This document shows, piece by piece, positions 12,501 through 24,900 of a stretch of DNA of 64,000 nt (its first letter is position 1; each line of letters starts with the position of its first letter). Below the pieces are notes generated by a model. The model saw only the letters and a program-made list of their open reading frames with translations. It was not told the DNA's origin and ran no database searches. Made by a program: the position numbers and the translations under genes. Source of the stretch: Owenia fusiformis (lineage: Eukaryota > Annelida > Polychaeta > Sabellida > Oweniidae); assembly GCA_903813345.2 (NCBI GenBank), contig CAIIXF020000003.1:5417815-5481814 (forward strand), written 5' to 3'.

Positions 12501-12829
12501 TGTCAACATCAAATACATACAGTGGTAGAGTATAACCGTTTTAAAAGATTTTAATGAAAATCAAAAGATCAATAGTTGAAGTCATCAATGAACTCTGTAA
12601 ATGAGAATAGATGGCACTATGGTTCAGTGAGAATATTTTCAGTCTAATATTGTTACTAAGAATCTTCATGTTTGCAGGCCATTTCACACAAGTTGTATGG
12701 AAAGGAAGCAAAGAGCTTGGGATCGGGAAAGCACTAAGTAAAGATGGCAGATGTGTGGTGGTAGCAAACTACAAACCCGCTGGTAATCTAGTCGGCCATT
12801 TCAAGGAAAATGTTCTCCACCCAAAGTGA
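6504..12829 (+). CDS. GLIPR2/GAPR-1-like CAP (SCP) domain protein
   Basis: This is a single CAP domain like mammalian GAPR-1/GLIPR2, a myristoylated protein on the cytosolic face of Golgi membranes. Exons are 6504-6521 (1A, MGCTQS), 11950-12196, 12378-12455 and 12678-12829. All joins are in frame with GT/AG borders, giving 164 aa (human protein 154). CAP signatures visible are AHNTYRKKH, the His of [22 protein letters not shown] and GHFTQVVW, so the conserved His-Glu-Glu-His set is complete. The end, [20 protein letters not shown], matches the GAPR-1 ending '[21 protein letters not shown]'. There is no signal peptide. Met-Gly at the N-terminus fits N-myristoylation, as in GAPR-1. A second candidate first exon lies at 11182-11217. 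The family call is strong; which first exon is used is inferred. Confidence 0.88.
7396..7413. repeat. Poly-C tract
   Basis: Eighteen consecutive C residues within the first intron of the CAP-domain gene. Confidence 0.95.
7851..8666 (+). mobile_element. Mariner/IS630-like DNA transposon with long terminal inverted repeats, decayed
   Basis: The element is flanked by TA and starts TACAGGGTGACCCAAAAAAA; its right end is the inverted match ending CACCCTGTA. The inverted repeats run about 190-200 bases each (7851-8050, 8480-8666) with few differences, much longer than usual for mariner. The middle encodes a transposase piece on the + strand: [16 protein letters not shown], then [20 protein letters not shown] and [13 protein letters not shown]. 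This is the DDE-family pattern 'WFQQDGATPHT...SPDLNPPDFYLWGYLKDRVY'. A stop stands where the conserved Gln follows WF (8181-8183), there is a frame change before it, and the N-terminal DNA-binding part is absent. It is dead but TIR-bearing. Confidence 0.85.
8667..10170. other. Intronic sequence of the CAP-domain gene without recognisable features
   Basis: AT-rich sequence; I see no exon, repeat array or element ends here. Confidence 0.4.
10180..10435. repeat. Degenerate about 20-bp tandem repeat
   Basis: Several imperfect copies of TTGTGCACACCTATATTTCA with drifting versions to about 10435. It lies inside the first intron of the CAP-domain gene. The 112-codon open frame over it is a by-product. 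Confidence 0.6.
11182..11217 (+). CDS. Alternative first coding exon 1B of the CAP-domain gene
   Basis: ATG followed by [11 protein letters not shown] ends at AAAGGG|GTAGGT in phase 0, the same phase as exon 1A, and can join the exon at 11950 to give a 170-aa isoform. MGNSS is a good N-myristoylation context and is close to the GAPR-1 start MGKSASKQF. The exon sits 732 bases before exon 2, whereas 1A lies 5.4 kb away. Reading 1A into this exon through the upstream AG hits a stop at once, so the two exclude each other. Confidence 0.6.
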
Positions 12830-13995
12830 GGGAGAATGTTGGCAGGAGCACTGTATATATGTAGGGTTTGGGACATTGACACAGTTTAATTATGAACACA
12901 TGCATTATTTTAGCTCATAATAATACGGTGCCTTCAAGCAAATCTCATCATGGTTTTAATACACAAAATACATGTAGAGTAGGTACACTTGTAAAAAGCA
13001 AGGAATTCCTGAAAGAGCCAGTTTTGAATAAGTTTTGGTTTTATTTTTTAAAGCAGTTGTGACTATCGAAAATAGAGTAAAACTGGAGGACAGGAATGCA
13101 ATTTAACACAATGAAGGAGTCATGGATATTTTAAATATCATTTCACCCATATTTTAGTGAAAATAGTGAATCATATCAAGCAGTTCATTCAATATTAAAG
13201 AGGTGTGTAACATGTGTGACATATCCAATAAGGTTTCTATGGTGAATGCAGTGTATGATATATTACATCATTCAACGTGGAGGACTTTTAAAAATGTTAC
13301 TATTTATGCAAATGAAATTAAGTCTTGCATCAGGCCCTGGTGCCCCTAAACCTCTAGCTAAGTACAATGTATGATGAATGGAGGAAGTAAGAGGTTTGAG
13401 ACTAATGAAACAATCATCATCTGGCCAAACCTTATTAATTGCATGCCAAATGACTTGAACATTATATTAAGTTTTTATACTTTACGGAAATGTAGTTAAC
13501 AACTCTTAGCTCCAAATTACAAAGTGTGCAGAATAGAAGATTTTTTTAAAGATCATATTTTATATTCATTCCATTCTGATATAAACAAGCCCATTTGCAT
13601 ATCTCCACATTCACATTTCAATATTTTTACAGAATATTTACATATTAGTAATTTTTTGCACATCTTAAATCCAGATTTTGCTTTTTGATGTTAATACATG
13701 ATTGTAAGCTTTAAGATATAACACATTAAAATATTTAAAACACCAGCTACATGTATCTTAAGAATATGCATTTATAGTATTTTAGAATGTGGACCATTTC
13801 ACTGAATTTGCTCTGTTGGTCTGCTATTTTCAAGAATATTCATCAGCACACACCAGGGAAAGAGAGGCAAGTACATATACATGATACGATCGTATATGTT
13901 TACTCTATGGCAGACTGATGAGATTCAAATTTTGATTTTTCCATTTGTTTCTGTTTATGCTAATATGTAGATCACATATTTAGTAATGAATATTG

Positions 13996-14001
13996 AATAA
14001 A
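13996..14001 (+). terminator. Polyadenylation signal of the CAP-domain gene
   Basis: AATAAA followed by the T/G-rich TTGTTTTGTAT context, about 1.17 kb after the TGA stop at 12827-12829. It is the best signal in the long AT-rich 3' UTR candidate region 12830-14030. Confidence 0.45.
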
Positions 14002-14322
14002 CAGTTGTTTTGTATAAATATATTGTTTTTGTATATGCATGCTGGATGCAGTCAGATAACTTAGTTTCAATTCCTTAGACTTCACTGCAACAACAAACGC
14101 ATATCCAACTAGAGCTAATTTTGTTTTAAATTATGATAATTTATTAGTGATATTATGTCTATATATTATGCCAGTACATAATTATTAAACTTTTATACAT
14201 GCTTATCTTTTACTGAGTGTAAGCTGTCATTAGATGACACGTAAGTACTAAAATATGTACAGTAATATAACAAATTAGTGATTAAGTGACCAGAGTTCAC
14301 AACTGTGGTTGAAAACATGACT

Positions 14323-14432
14323 GCCAGTATGCAAGTGTGAAAAGTGGTTGCCAGTATGCAAGTGTGAAAAGTGGTTGCCAGTATGCAAGTGTGAAAAGTG
14401 GTTGCCAGTATGCAAGTGTGAAAAGTGGTTGG
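14323..14432. repeat. 27-bp tandem repeat, about four copies
   Basis: Near-identical repeats starting GCCAGTATGCAAGTGTGAAA and ending AGTGGTT. The overlapping open frames on both strands (CQYASVKSG and HLHTGNHFS periodicities) come from the array. Confidence 0.9.
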
Positions 14433-15407
14433 CAGTCAGGCAGCCATGAGTTCCACCACCTTTTGGTACATCAAAGAAGTTATGATATATACTGGCAAGA
14501 TAGATGCCATTGGAAAGGTCTATATTATTGTATAAACATCCATCATTAAATCTTAATACTACTGAATATAGTTTAATGGAATAATTGCTGCCCTGTGCAG
14601 ACTCCAGGTTCTCACTTTTCACATTTCACTGTTTAATATTTATGAACAAATTTTACTGCAGTTGGTAGCAGTACCATGAGACTAGGTCTATTACATATGG
14701 GCAGAAATGCTATTTGTATTTCTAGTGAACAACTCTCCTTGGTAATGGAAGGGCCAAATTAAAGCTTTTGATCATTTATAAAATAAAATACCTCTTACAT
14801 TGAATCTTTATTTGATTACAAGAGTTGAACTTTATATGATATAAATCTATATTTCCAACTGCCTCCTTTGGCGTCAATAACCTCTTTTGAGAATCATTCT
14901 TTTTAGCCAATTTTATAAATGGCCATATTTTACTTCAAAATTCTTTTGATTCTGTAAGAGAACATGTGACACAACTGGATGAAAGTGTCAATAATGTATC
15001 AAATTATACTTTATAATTTTAGATCAGAGGCAATTCTATCAACTGATTACAAAAATAACAGTCTTCAGACTCTTCAAACAAGATTCACAAAAATATCATG
15101 ACCACACTATGAAAATCTTATCAAAAACATGTATAATATAAAAAATGTATTTTATGAGATTCTTCCATTCACTTCCCATTTCATGGTGCAGTGCTCCATA
15201 GATTCTGGGACCTGAAGTGAGGCCATGCCTCAAGGCATCCACATTGGTCCCATCTTCTTCTAAATGTGATCATTGCACATTCAGACAATTGTCACACAAT
15301 TGTGATTAATATAATTGCAATTACATGCATACTGTGTTATTAATATGCAATCATGAATACTCTCCCCACCACTGAAATTAGGTAACACTTAGATTTTCTC
15401 ATGAATG
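14433..15407. other. Spacer between convergent genes
   Basis: This AT-rich spacer separates the end of the CAP-domain gene (+) from the end of the glucosyltransferase gene (-). I see no gene in it. Confidence 0.4.
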
Positions 15408-15599
15408 TACAGGGAGGGCAAAAAAATGTTACTGATTGAGTGTTATAACTCATTTATTATTGGCATGATTTATCTCAAATTTTCTGAGATGTCTAAGAAT
15501 TAATGTAAGTTTTGTTCCACATAAGTGGTTTTATGTACGTCTCTGTGTTTTTAAGTGGCTGCCAATTAAATCATTATCATTTTTTTGGCCCATCCTGTA
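15408..15599. mobile_element. Short TA-flanked MITE
   Basis: Ends TACAGGGAGGGCAAAAAAAT and, inverted, ATTTTTTTGGCCCATCCTGT followed by A. These are imperfect inverted repeats of about 22 bases bounded by TA, as in Tc1/mariner derivatives. It is 192 bases long with no coding capacity, just beyond the end of the glucosyltransferase gene. Confidence 0.6.
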
Positions 15600-15676
15600 T
15601 ATACATTGTGAACTACATGGTGATGTCCACATGGTGATAGTTATACAAAGTTATGGTGATATCCATTTCTCATACA

Positions 15677-15682
15677 TTTATT
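15677..15682 (-). terminator. Polyadenylation signal of the glucosyltransferase gene
   Basis: TTTATT on the + strand is AATAAA on the transcript strand, about 220 bases after the TGA at 15899-15901. Confidence 0.5.
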
Positions 15683-15898
15683 CTATGTTTCCCCTCTGTG
15701 TCCAAATGTTCTATTTTTCTAGTGTCCCACAAATCATTACGCTACAGTACTGTCCAATGATATGTAATTGTTCCCTGTCATACAGTAATGTGCTATTTAA
15801 TTTTGTGATGTCACATTTCGTTGTGTGATGTTAGCTCATCAATAATGAGTTTATAGTGTGGCAGGAAGATGATGGATTTCTTCTAGAAGGTCATGTCA

Positions 15899-15928
15899 TC
15901 ATAGTTCATCCCTTTTCTCTGCTTGCTT
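15899..15928 (-). CDS. POGLUT2: POGLUT2/3 exon 10: terminal micro-exon with RDEL
   Basis: After the good acceptor ATTTCTTTCAG the frame reads KQAEKRDEL and stops (TGA). The phase matches exon 9. RDEL is a functional variant of the KDEL retrieval tetrapeptide, and POGLUT2/POGLUT3 proteins end in KDEL-like signals, so this nine-residue coding exon completes the protein. Confidence 0.85.
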   Translation of the reverse strand, partial: KQAEKRDEL

Positions 15929-18900
15929 CTGAAAGAAATATTTTCCTTTAATATTGTTGGTCTATTTCTTAACATAGATCCCTTGCTTAAGATTTGAAAT
16001 CTTGTTGAAGGCTCTTTTAGATGAGAATTTAGATATTATGGCAGTTTAGTCAATTTATAATGGCAATTGCCTTTCTTTAAAGACATATCTGTGTTCTATT
16101 TAATTAAATCCATCTACATATGTACTGCAACTGATATATATTAGTTGTAACAAACAACATATCTTAATGTAAAAACATTAAAATGTAATCATCTCTCTCA
16201 GAAATGACGATCCTTTAATTTTGTTACACTTCTATACAGTAGTACTACTTATTCATCTATTCTTCTGAAAACCGCAATGAGGCCCACAAAAATAAGGTAC
16301 ATGATTTATTACAATTTGAGATTCATATGTTAGGATTATAAACTGTCAGATTCATGATGTCTCCAATACACGTACATACTCTTCCCAAAGTTACTTATTT
16401 ACCTTTTTTCTTTTACAATTGCATTCTGAATCCTCAGTAGGCTGTTCCACTAGTTCCATTCCCTCCCTTACCTTGGGAGTGCTCACTAATTTCTTGGCAT
16501 ATTCCTGAAATGAAATGGTTATAAATCAAATGAAAGATTCTACACATTTTCATGAGGAATCTATAACTAATTTACAATTACCGTAGTGTGATTTGGTGCA
16601 GCTTTTTTGAGTGATATCAATTTTTCCAACTTCTCAAATATAGGTTTGAATTGTAACATAATATGTTGTGTTACAAAAAATAAACTGTTTTGTTGTTGAC
16701 TTGGTAATATATGAATGATGTCACAGATGATGAGCATCAGATTAACAGAATTTTATATCAACACTGACATGTTTTTTATTCTCAACAATGACCATTATGC
16801 AAAATAGACAGAGACTAGAACAGTGAAAGTTAATGTTGGTCACTGAATCTGAAAGAGCAATGGTAAAAGGAATACTCCATTGATGAATAGAATAAATTTT
16901 GTTTCATGTTCAGAAAACTTTCTAGTCCTGTCATGACTTCTATTTAATTACCCATGGAGACTTTATATTCAGCCATTGTGGCATTTATTCATGAACAAAA
17001 CTAGAGTATAATTTTGAGAGGCAAATATACCAAGTTAAATAGTACATTAGTGCCATTTACCTTAAATAATGCTGCATAGTAACAAAACACATTGTTTGAC
17101 ATGAGGTTCTTCCTCACAAACTCTTGACCATTTTTACCTATTTGTTGAGCCTACAAAGCAAAGCAAACATAGAAATACATGAGAAACTGTGAAAGTGGAC
17201 CATATAGAGGCAGATGGTCTACATGCGAGGAATGGATGACAGACATTTCTCTTGTAAACTGTATGAGATATTGATTTGAATCTTTTGTTTTTCTAACAGA
17301 CAAATTGATCAAACAACATTTCCAATACAGATGTGATCTGGAGATCCAGATTTGATCGATCTAAGCTTAGTATTCTGGTATTTATATCTTAAATAAACAA
17401 TTGCCGATTAAAAGTTCATAGTACCGTGTATTTTAAGAGCAAACATTCACAAGTGTTAGAATATAAAGGATAGTTCAGGAAGCTACCAATAGATGTCCCT
17501 ACCTCCTCATCATGGTCCTTTGCCCATTGAATCTGCTCTACTAGGTCACTGAGATCAGCTTTTATTGGAATGTAGTGGACATATGGTTTAAGGGCTTTGT
17601 AGAAATGTTCATAATATTCTGAGTCTTGTTTTAAGACAACTGAATTTCCAGCTAAAAGATATGGCATCCGGTATGCAGCTACAGTTCCATCTATATTTAT
17701 TTGATATTTACGCTGAAAAAATGATAAAATTTCTACATGGATGTCATTGAAGTGATAACTTTGTTAAAAACCCAAGATATAGGGCAGTGGGGGAAGAAGA
17801 ATGATGGAGGTCACATGTCCTAATAGGTAGCGATCTGAGGCACTTCGATCAGGGTGTTGTCGGGACAATTTCTCTTGTGACTTAGGTTATGTATTTAGGT
17901 CTATCTCAACAGATTTTACTGGTCTTATGCACCGCAAATGGTGCGAAAGATGTTAAAATTGCATTTTCGACCCTAAAATTCAGATTTCTTGGGGGTACAT
18001 TATTATTTAGCTATAAAACAAAAACTAAACAACCAATGCTTCTTTCTTTTGGTGTTTCTGTTAAGAGTAATTATATTTAAAATCCATATGTAAAAAATTG
18101 AAGAATTTTAACTTATTTTAAAAACAACAACATTTTTTCACCCTAAAATCATCGAATTTAGGGGGGTCGAGAGACACTGATTGGTATTGATTTTTTAATT
18201 TCTCAATCAATCTCAGTTTAATATTAATGGAACTTTCCTAAAAGTAGCACCAACATGTCCCCAACACATTACCATAAAGAAAAAACTCAAACTCTAACAT
18301 GTTTTTTGCCTATAGGGGTCAATTTACCTCTCCCCTCTTTCCCTTTTTACAAGGGCGAGACCATATTGGCATGTTCATCTAAAAATAAATACTTCATGTT
18401 CATATCCATCCTCTGATCACAGGGCTTCAAAATCCAGAACATATTCTTTCTTTTTACACCCTGCGATAAGCAGTTACCATTTCCCCGATTAAGAACTCGC
18501 AATCTGATTGGCTGTCGCAACACTGCGACAGAAATCATGTATAAGTCATTGTGCATAATTAGATCATGTGATTCAGTTAAATCAGCACATCCAAATTTGT
18601 AATAGCAGGGGGAAGAAGGAGGTACAGATTCTGGACACCTGCTTAGGATGGTTCATATCAGGATATAATTTTTATGTCACCAACAAAAAGTGGTGACATA
18701 TTGTTAAGGTCTCTGTTCTTTTTTGACGGTGGTCAGTGGTCGGCGGTTTGTGGTTGGTGGTTGGCAATTGGCAATCTGTAACAAATTCTTACAATTTCCA
18801 ATAATTAACAAATACTGTATAGACTGACTTCAATTGTTTTCAAAATCATCTACATGTTTTCAGATGTTCAAATCCGACTTTATATTTAAGATTTGACCTT

Positions 18901-21900
18901 CAATGACCTTTTCAAGGTCAGAAAAGGTCTTTTTTCAACTTGCTTCAAATTAACCTTTTTTCAAAATCATCTATAAGTTATCGGAAGTTCAAATCTGACT
19001 TAAGGTTTGAGATTTGACCTTCAATGACCTTCTTAAGATTTAAGAATATAGATTTGATCATTAAATGTCATTCTAAAGGTCAAAATAGATTTGACCTTTA
19101 GTGACCTCCTCAAGGTCAAAAAGATATTTTTTACCTTGTTTCAACTAGGTGGTGACATTTTGTCATGTTAATGCCTTGTTTTACTTGTAGCTAGTGAATG
19201 TCTTTAAAATGACATAAGCCTAATTCAGTGGGACCTGTGTTAGTGAACACCTTTCTCTAGTGAACACCTATGTAAAATGAACACCCTATTTTCAGCACAT
19301 ACCTTGATTCCAATACAAATTGTCTTTCTGTATTGAAATCTACCAATAGTGAACACATTTTTTGTGGCTCTATAGATGTTCACTGTACACAGGTTTTACT
19401 TTATACAAAATACCTTTATATTTAACTTTAATTAATAAACTGATTATCTTATTGCAATTATAAATTGCTATTCATTATTTGCAGGGAACATGTAGCAAAA
19501 CAATAAGGGAGAATAGTAAGCTATTCAAGGCTTATTACTGTCTGATGTTCTATTATTAATTAATTTGATTGATTCAATTGATGGCTTTCTCAATCCATTC
19601 CAAATTGAGGACAATGATCATTTATACTGTATATCATCTGGAATGCCAACACCCTCTAATTTAGCAGATGATCTCTTAAATGCAGCATCCAAGGGCACAC
19701 AAGCCTTTAAGCAATATATTCAAGACCAATTTGTGCAGAAGGGAAAAAGTTTTCATGACCCCATAAGAGAATGAAACTGAAAACATCTGAATTCAATGCT
19801 GGAGTCAAAAAGGTGAAAAGCTCTGGAAACTAACTGATTGAGATTAGAGCTGAGCGCAATATATTTGGCCAGTTAGTCATGTTATCAGAGCAGCATAGTA
19901 TCAGTCTAAAGCGAATATTGGAATATCCCCTGAGTCCAATACCCTTGGCTCTTGGAACACCTGATGGGCTCCTGGTTAAAACAGAAAAGTCAAAATTATT
20001 ACATGATCTGGAAACATATAATATTGGACATGGACCCAAACCAGAAAAAACAATTATAGTCTATGATGGCAATGCATTGTTCCATATACTTCCTGAGCGA
20101 CCCAAAACATTTGGATTATTGGCAGAGAGGATCCTTCAGATGCTTCCTATAAGAAAGATTCAATTAAAGAACCAGAAAGAATACACAGGCGTGTCTCCAA
20201 AAAGCTAATAATAAAAGGACCCAATACCAGGATTCCTAACAATTGGAAAAAGATAAAAATGCTCCTAAACTCAAAGAAAGACAGATTCATGTGGTGAGAT
20301 ATGTACAGTGCACCAGTGATAGAACTACTGTTACACATAGAGTTGAACCTAGTCTGAGATCTTCCCACAAAGAGACAGATACAAAAATTATACTCCATGC
20401 AATTAACATGAAATGAACCTGAAAATACAGAAAAAACTATAGTTGTGCGATCCCCAGATAACGATGTTTTTGTACTTCTTGTGCACTTTCCAATCATATT
20501 CAAACTCCATTAATTTTCGACACTGGTAGTGCAGACCACATATGACTTATTAAAGGTGCAACAATTAGTGCAGGGGGGTAATTCAACGATCATCGACCAG
20601 TGTCAAAATATATTTAAGTTTGGATATTTCATCAAGTCTAACATATATTTTTATTATCTATAAAGAAACTCCCTGGATGAATATAATTTCAGCTGATATT
20701 CCTCTTGAAACGTGGTGAATCTTAAAAATCAAATATAGAAGCTTTGAACTGAATTTACACTTCTAAATTGAGAGTTTATCCATACATTTTCAGAAAATAG
20801 GTATGTCAAAGAAGATGTTAAGCCAAATATTGACCTGATAGCTCAGAAAAAAGAAAAAAATTCGAATTTTCTCTCTACAGTCCTTGTTGCTCCTTTAATG
20901 TAAAGGAAGTAGGAAATGCACTCAGTTCAGACATTTGTAAATTTGTAATGCTTTACCAGCCTTCCATTCATTCACTGGATGTGATTCCTTCAGTGCCTTT
21001 GTGAGAAGGGGGAAAGTGTCCCCCCCCGCTAAAATTACTTATGAGATCTGTAGAATTTCAAAAAGGTTTCGGCACCATTGGAGGGGTCATTAATGATCAA
21101 ACTGCTAAATGTGCTGAGAAGTTTACTTGCCAAATGTATGGAAACAAAAAGTGTTCAAATATAAATGAGCTGAGATATACCTTATTCGAGATCAAATTCC
21201 AACCAAAACCTGCTCCAAGTGTGATAACAAGCTATGAAGGCACTGACATAAGCCTCCTACCCCCATGTAAAGATTCATTACAGCAGTATCTGGCAAGGGC
21301 CAGTTATCAAACACCTTGGTGTTATTTTAGATCAAAAGCTTAATTTCAAGGAACATGTTAATGAGCTCACCAAGGAATTACAGACAATCTTAAATCCATT
21401 TAAACAATTAACTCACATTCTTCGTTCGAATCATTTGGAAACCATATATAATTCTTTTATTCTAAGTAAAATTGATTATGCTGATATAATTTACAATAGT
21501 GCTCCAAATATAGCTACCAGCAAACTTGAAAGACTGCATTATAATGCAGCTTGTCTAATTTCCGGTGCTCTGCATGGTTCAAGCACCTATAAGGTCTTGA
21601 AGTCATTAAATTGGATTACTTTGTCTGAGAGAAGAAGAAGCCATCTTTGCTCATTTCTATTTAAAAGTAGAATCAATTTATCAGCTTCATATGTCACTGA
21701 ATTATTTAATAAATACTTACATGAACCAAATAGAATTCTAAGGGCTGTCAGAGAGTATATTGTGCCTCTTAATATCAGCATTTCATTTAGAAAAACTACA
21801 TATTTTGCTGCGATTGAAGAATGGAATGGTCTGCCTAATGATTTAAGAAATTGTAATAGAATATCAACTTTTAAAGGCAAACTTAGAAAGCATTTCGGGA

Positions 21901-24900
21901 ATGAAAAATGTATAAATATAATAGCATCACTTGATATCACTAGAAAAACTGAAATTATATTTAACAGGTTAAAAGTGGACCTATTTCTAAAAAGTCAATT
22001 ATTTGCTCATCACTTTACAAACATTGACTCACCAGCCTGTAACTGTGGTCATGAAAATGAAACCCCTACTCATTTTTTCCTCAAATGCCCTCAATTTGTA
22101 AATGATAGAATCCAACTACTTATAGATCTCCATATTATTGGTTGTTTAGAAAAATTCTTAGATGCTAACTCTGTTAGCAAAGTAAATATGCTCTTGCATG
22201 GTAACAGTGAACTTAGTAATGAAGATAATACACTTCTGCTGAAAGCAACTTTAAAATTCCTACAAGCAACCAAGATTGACTAACATGTATATTACACCAT
22301 CCCATAATTTACACCACTGCACACCTTTTTTGTAAAGCATTCCAATATCAGCTTTAATTGTACTTTTTCCTTTTTGTTTATATATGAATAGTTACGAATA
22401 ATTGTAACAAATTTGTATTGCATATAAGTGTATGGTATATTTACTGCGAAGTTCAACACAAATGTTAAATTGATTAACCTTGTTGAATTTTCATTGTATG
22501 AAATTAAATGTTATAATATATGAACTTGAAATAAAAATGATTAAAAAAAAAATCAAGCACACATATGGAATCTTGCCCACATCCCCTACCCATCAATTCC
22601 CTACCCTGTGTCACATGGATGGAGGATGAAAGATGGCCATTTGGATTTCAATGGTTGTCAAATCCAGATAAAATTTTACCCCAGGTAGATGTTATCGTAT
22701 TAGATGATACTTTAGAAGATCAAAATGAAGAGGAAGTTTATGAAATACAAAGCTTTGTGGATCAAATATATTCTGGTGAATAAAAACTACATTTGTGATG
22801 ACAGAAATTCATACAATGAGTAAAATTAATATTATGACTGAGTCGTGAACTGTGTCTTAGATAATATTCAACTTCAGATTTTTAATATTCTTATATCTCG
22901 AGCCTACATAGAATAAATATTGTATTATAAATAATTCACAGGTATGTACTATATGTATACACCTAAGTGAAAATATTTTATGGTAATATATTTGATAAAA
23001 TACATGATATGTACATGTATTCATTTAATGTGACATCATGCTACTGTTTAAATCCACATGTATTAATGGCCACACCCCTTTTATAAGGGAAAGAGGGGAG
23101 AGGTAAATTGACTCTAATAGATAAAAACATCAGAGTTTGAGTTTTTTCTTTATGGGTAATATGCTGGGGACATGTTGGTGCTTTTTTCAGGAAAGTTTCA
23201 TTAATATTAAACAAAGATTGATTGAGAAATTAAAATATCAATTCCGACCAGTGTCTCTCGACCCCCCTAAATTCGATGATTCTAGGGTGAAAAAATGTTG
23301 TTTTTATAAATTAAGTTAAAATTCTTCAATTTTTTACATATGGATTTTAAATATAATTACTCTTAACAGAAACACCAAAAGAAAGAAGCATTGGTTGTTT
23401 AGTTTTTGTTTTATAGCTAAATAATAATGTACCCCCCAGAAATCTGAATTTTAGGGTCGGAAATGCAATTTTAACATCTTTCGCACCATTTGCGGCGCAT
23501 AAGACCAGTAAAATCTGTTGAGATAGACCTAAATACATAACCTAAGTCACAAGAGAAATTGTCCCGACAACACCCTGATCGAAGTGCCTCAGATCGCTAC
23601 CTATAAGAACTGTACAGATATTTGAATTCCATCCTTTATAAATAAATGAAGAGAAATAATGTAGCAATATTTACTTCTAATTTATCCTGCTATACTTATT
23701 TATTAGTCTATATGGACTGAATTAACATTCTCATCTGGCTAATTGATGAGAGCATTGCTAAGAATATACCCTAACACTTAAAGAATGAATGAAATAGTAC
23801 TATACCTTAAAGAAATCAAAGAAAGAAATATGCTTCTGAAGTTCTCCTAAATCCTCTTCATGTTTAAAGAAAAACATGTTTGTTAGTCTTGCATCAATGA
23901 GGTCTGGGTATTTGTGTGACATGCGGACAAGCTCTAGTCGCTCCTTGCGGCTGTCCCGTCCCCGCCAGAAGGCAATTTCAGTCTTATTGGCCCAGTCAGG
24001 TCCTGTGTTCGCCTGAACTGATAGCAAGTCCAATGTCACCCTGAAAACATAGTTTTTCATATTTTTATAACATTGGGCTTGAAATTGTTACAAATTACAA
24101 ACTTTCATCAGGTAATATTTTATCCTTAAAACTTTCATCAATATTAAATGTCAATTCTAATGTTTAGTCAAATATAAAAGAGTGGAAATTACAAAAGCGA
24201 TGTTGGATATATAAAGCAACCATTGTATATTATGTTTACAGAATTCAGTCATTACACCAAGAGAAAAGTTTTTACAATAGCTAGGTGGCTAAAGAATAGG
24301 AAGAGAGGATTTACAATGGTAAAATAACCTCTTACATACATATATACATAGACAATGAGCATATTGATAGAGAATGAAGTGAAATATCAAAAGTTGCAGG
24401 TAGACTGTAACAAGGACAAAAAAAGCAACAATTTTCAACATTAATCTATTTTAAAGGTTGCAAAGCCAAATATACAGAGTGTCCTTAAAATCTCTTTACA
24501 CTTTAAACAGATTATTAGAACATTATAATTGTATAGAGACTTTCTGGACACCCTTTATTACTCTGCAACACATATATTTGGTCAAAGTCCCTTTCGTTTT
24601 AAGTACATGTACAACATAAAGTGTTATTGTAAAGCATTAAACAGCAACATCCCCGACATGCAGACACCACATATAAATCTTATAGAGTCATGCATCAAGT
24701 CACTGTTCACCCCTGCTCCATCTCACTCTGTTATAGAAGAGGGGGCTTGATGCAAGAGTACGTGACATAAGTGCACAGTTAACCTTATCATAAACATTGA
24801 AAACAGAGTAGAAAGACATAGATGCCCTCAAAATATTCCACTGAAATCATGAAATAATTCCATGAGTCCTTGAATGATATAACAGTATATCAGTGCAGCA

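Larger units (their letters stand above)
17824..23603. mobile_element. Unclassified 5.8-kb element with about 520-bp terminal inverted repeats
   Basis: The left arm (17824-18345) and the inverted right arm (about 23083-23603) match with only scattered differences. Both outer ends read TAGGTAGCGATCTGAGGCAC. A TAA stands directly outside each end (17821-17823, 23604-23606), a possible 3-bp target-site duplication. The interior holds remains of an unfamiliar gene on the + strand, a repeat-family-A copy (18676-19158) and a LINE insertion (about 21317-22555). It sits in the intron between exons 7 and 6 of the glucosyltransferase gene. The 63-codon frame present in both arms is a by-product of the repeat. 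The superfamily is not assignable from what I see. Confidence 0.8.

Noticed and set aside
17889-23538. Same 63-codon frame ([13 protein letters not shown]...) at 17889-18080 (+) and 23347-23538 (-)
   Set aside because: It lies wholly inside the two arms of the inverted-repeat element, so it appears twice. There is no sign of codon-level conservation beyond the repeat identity.
24472-24560. Possible short mariner ends (ACAGAGTGTCC / GGACACCCT)
   Set aside because: The match is too short and imperfect, and no TA-flanked partner could be aligned.
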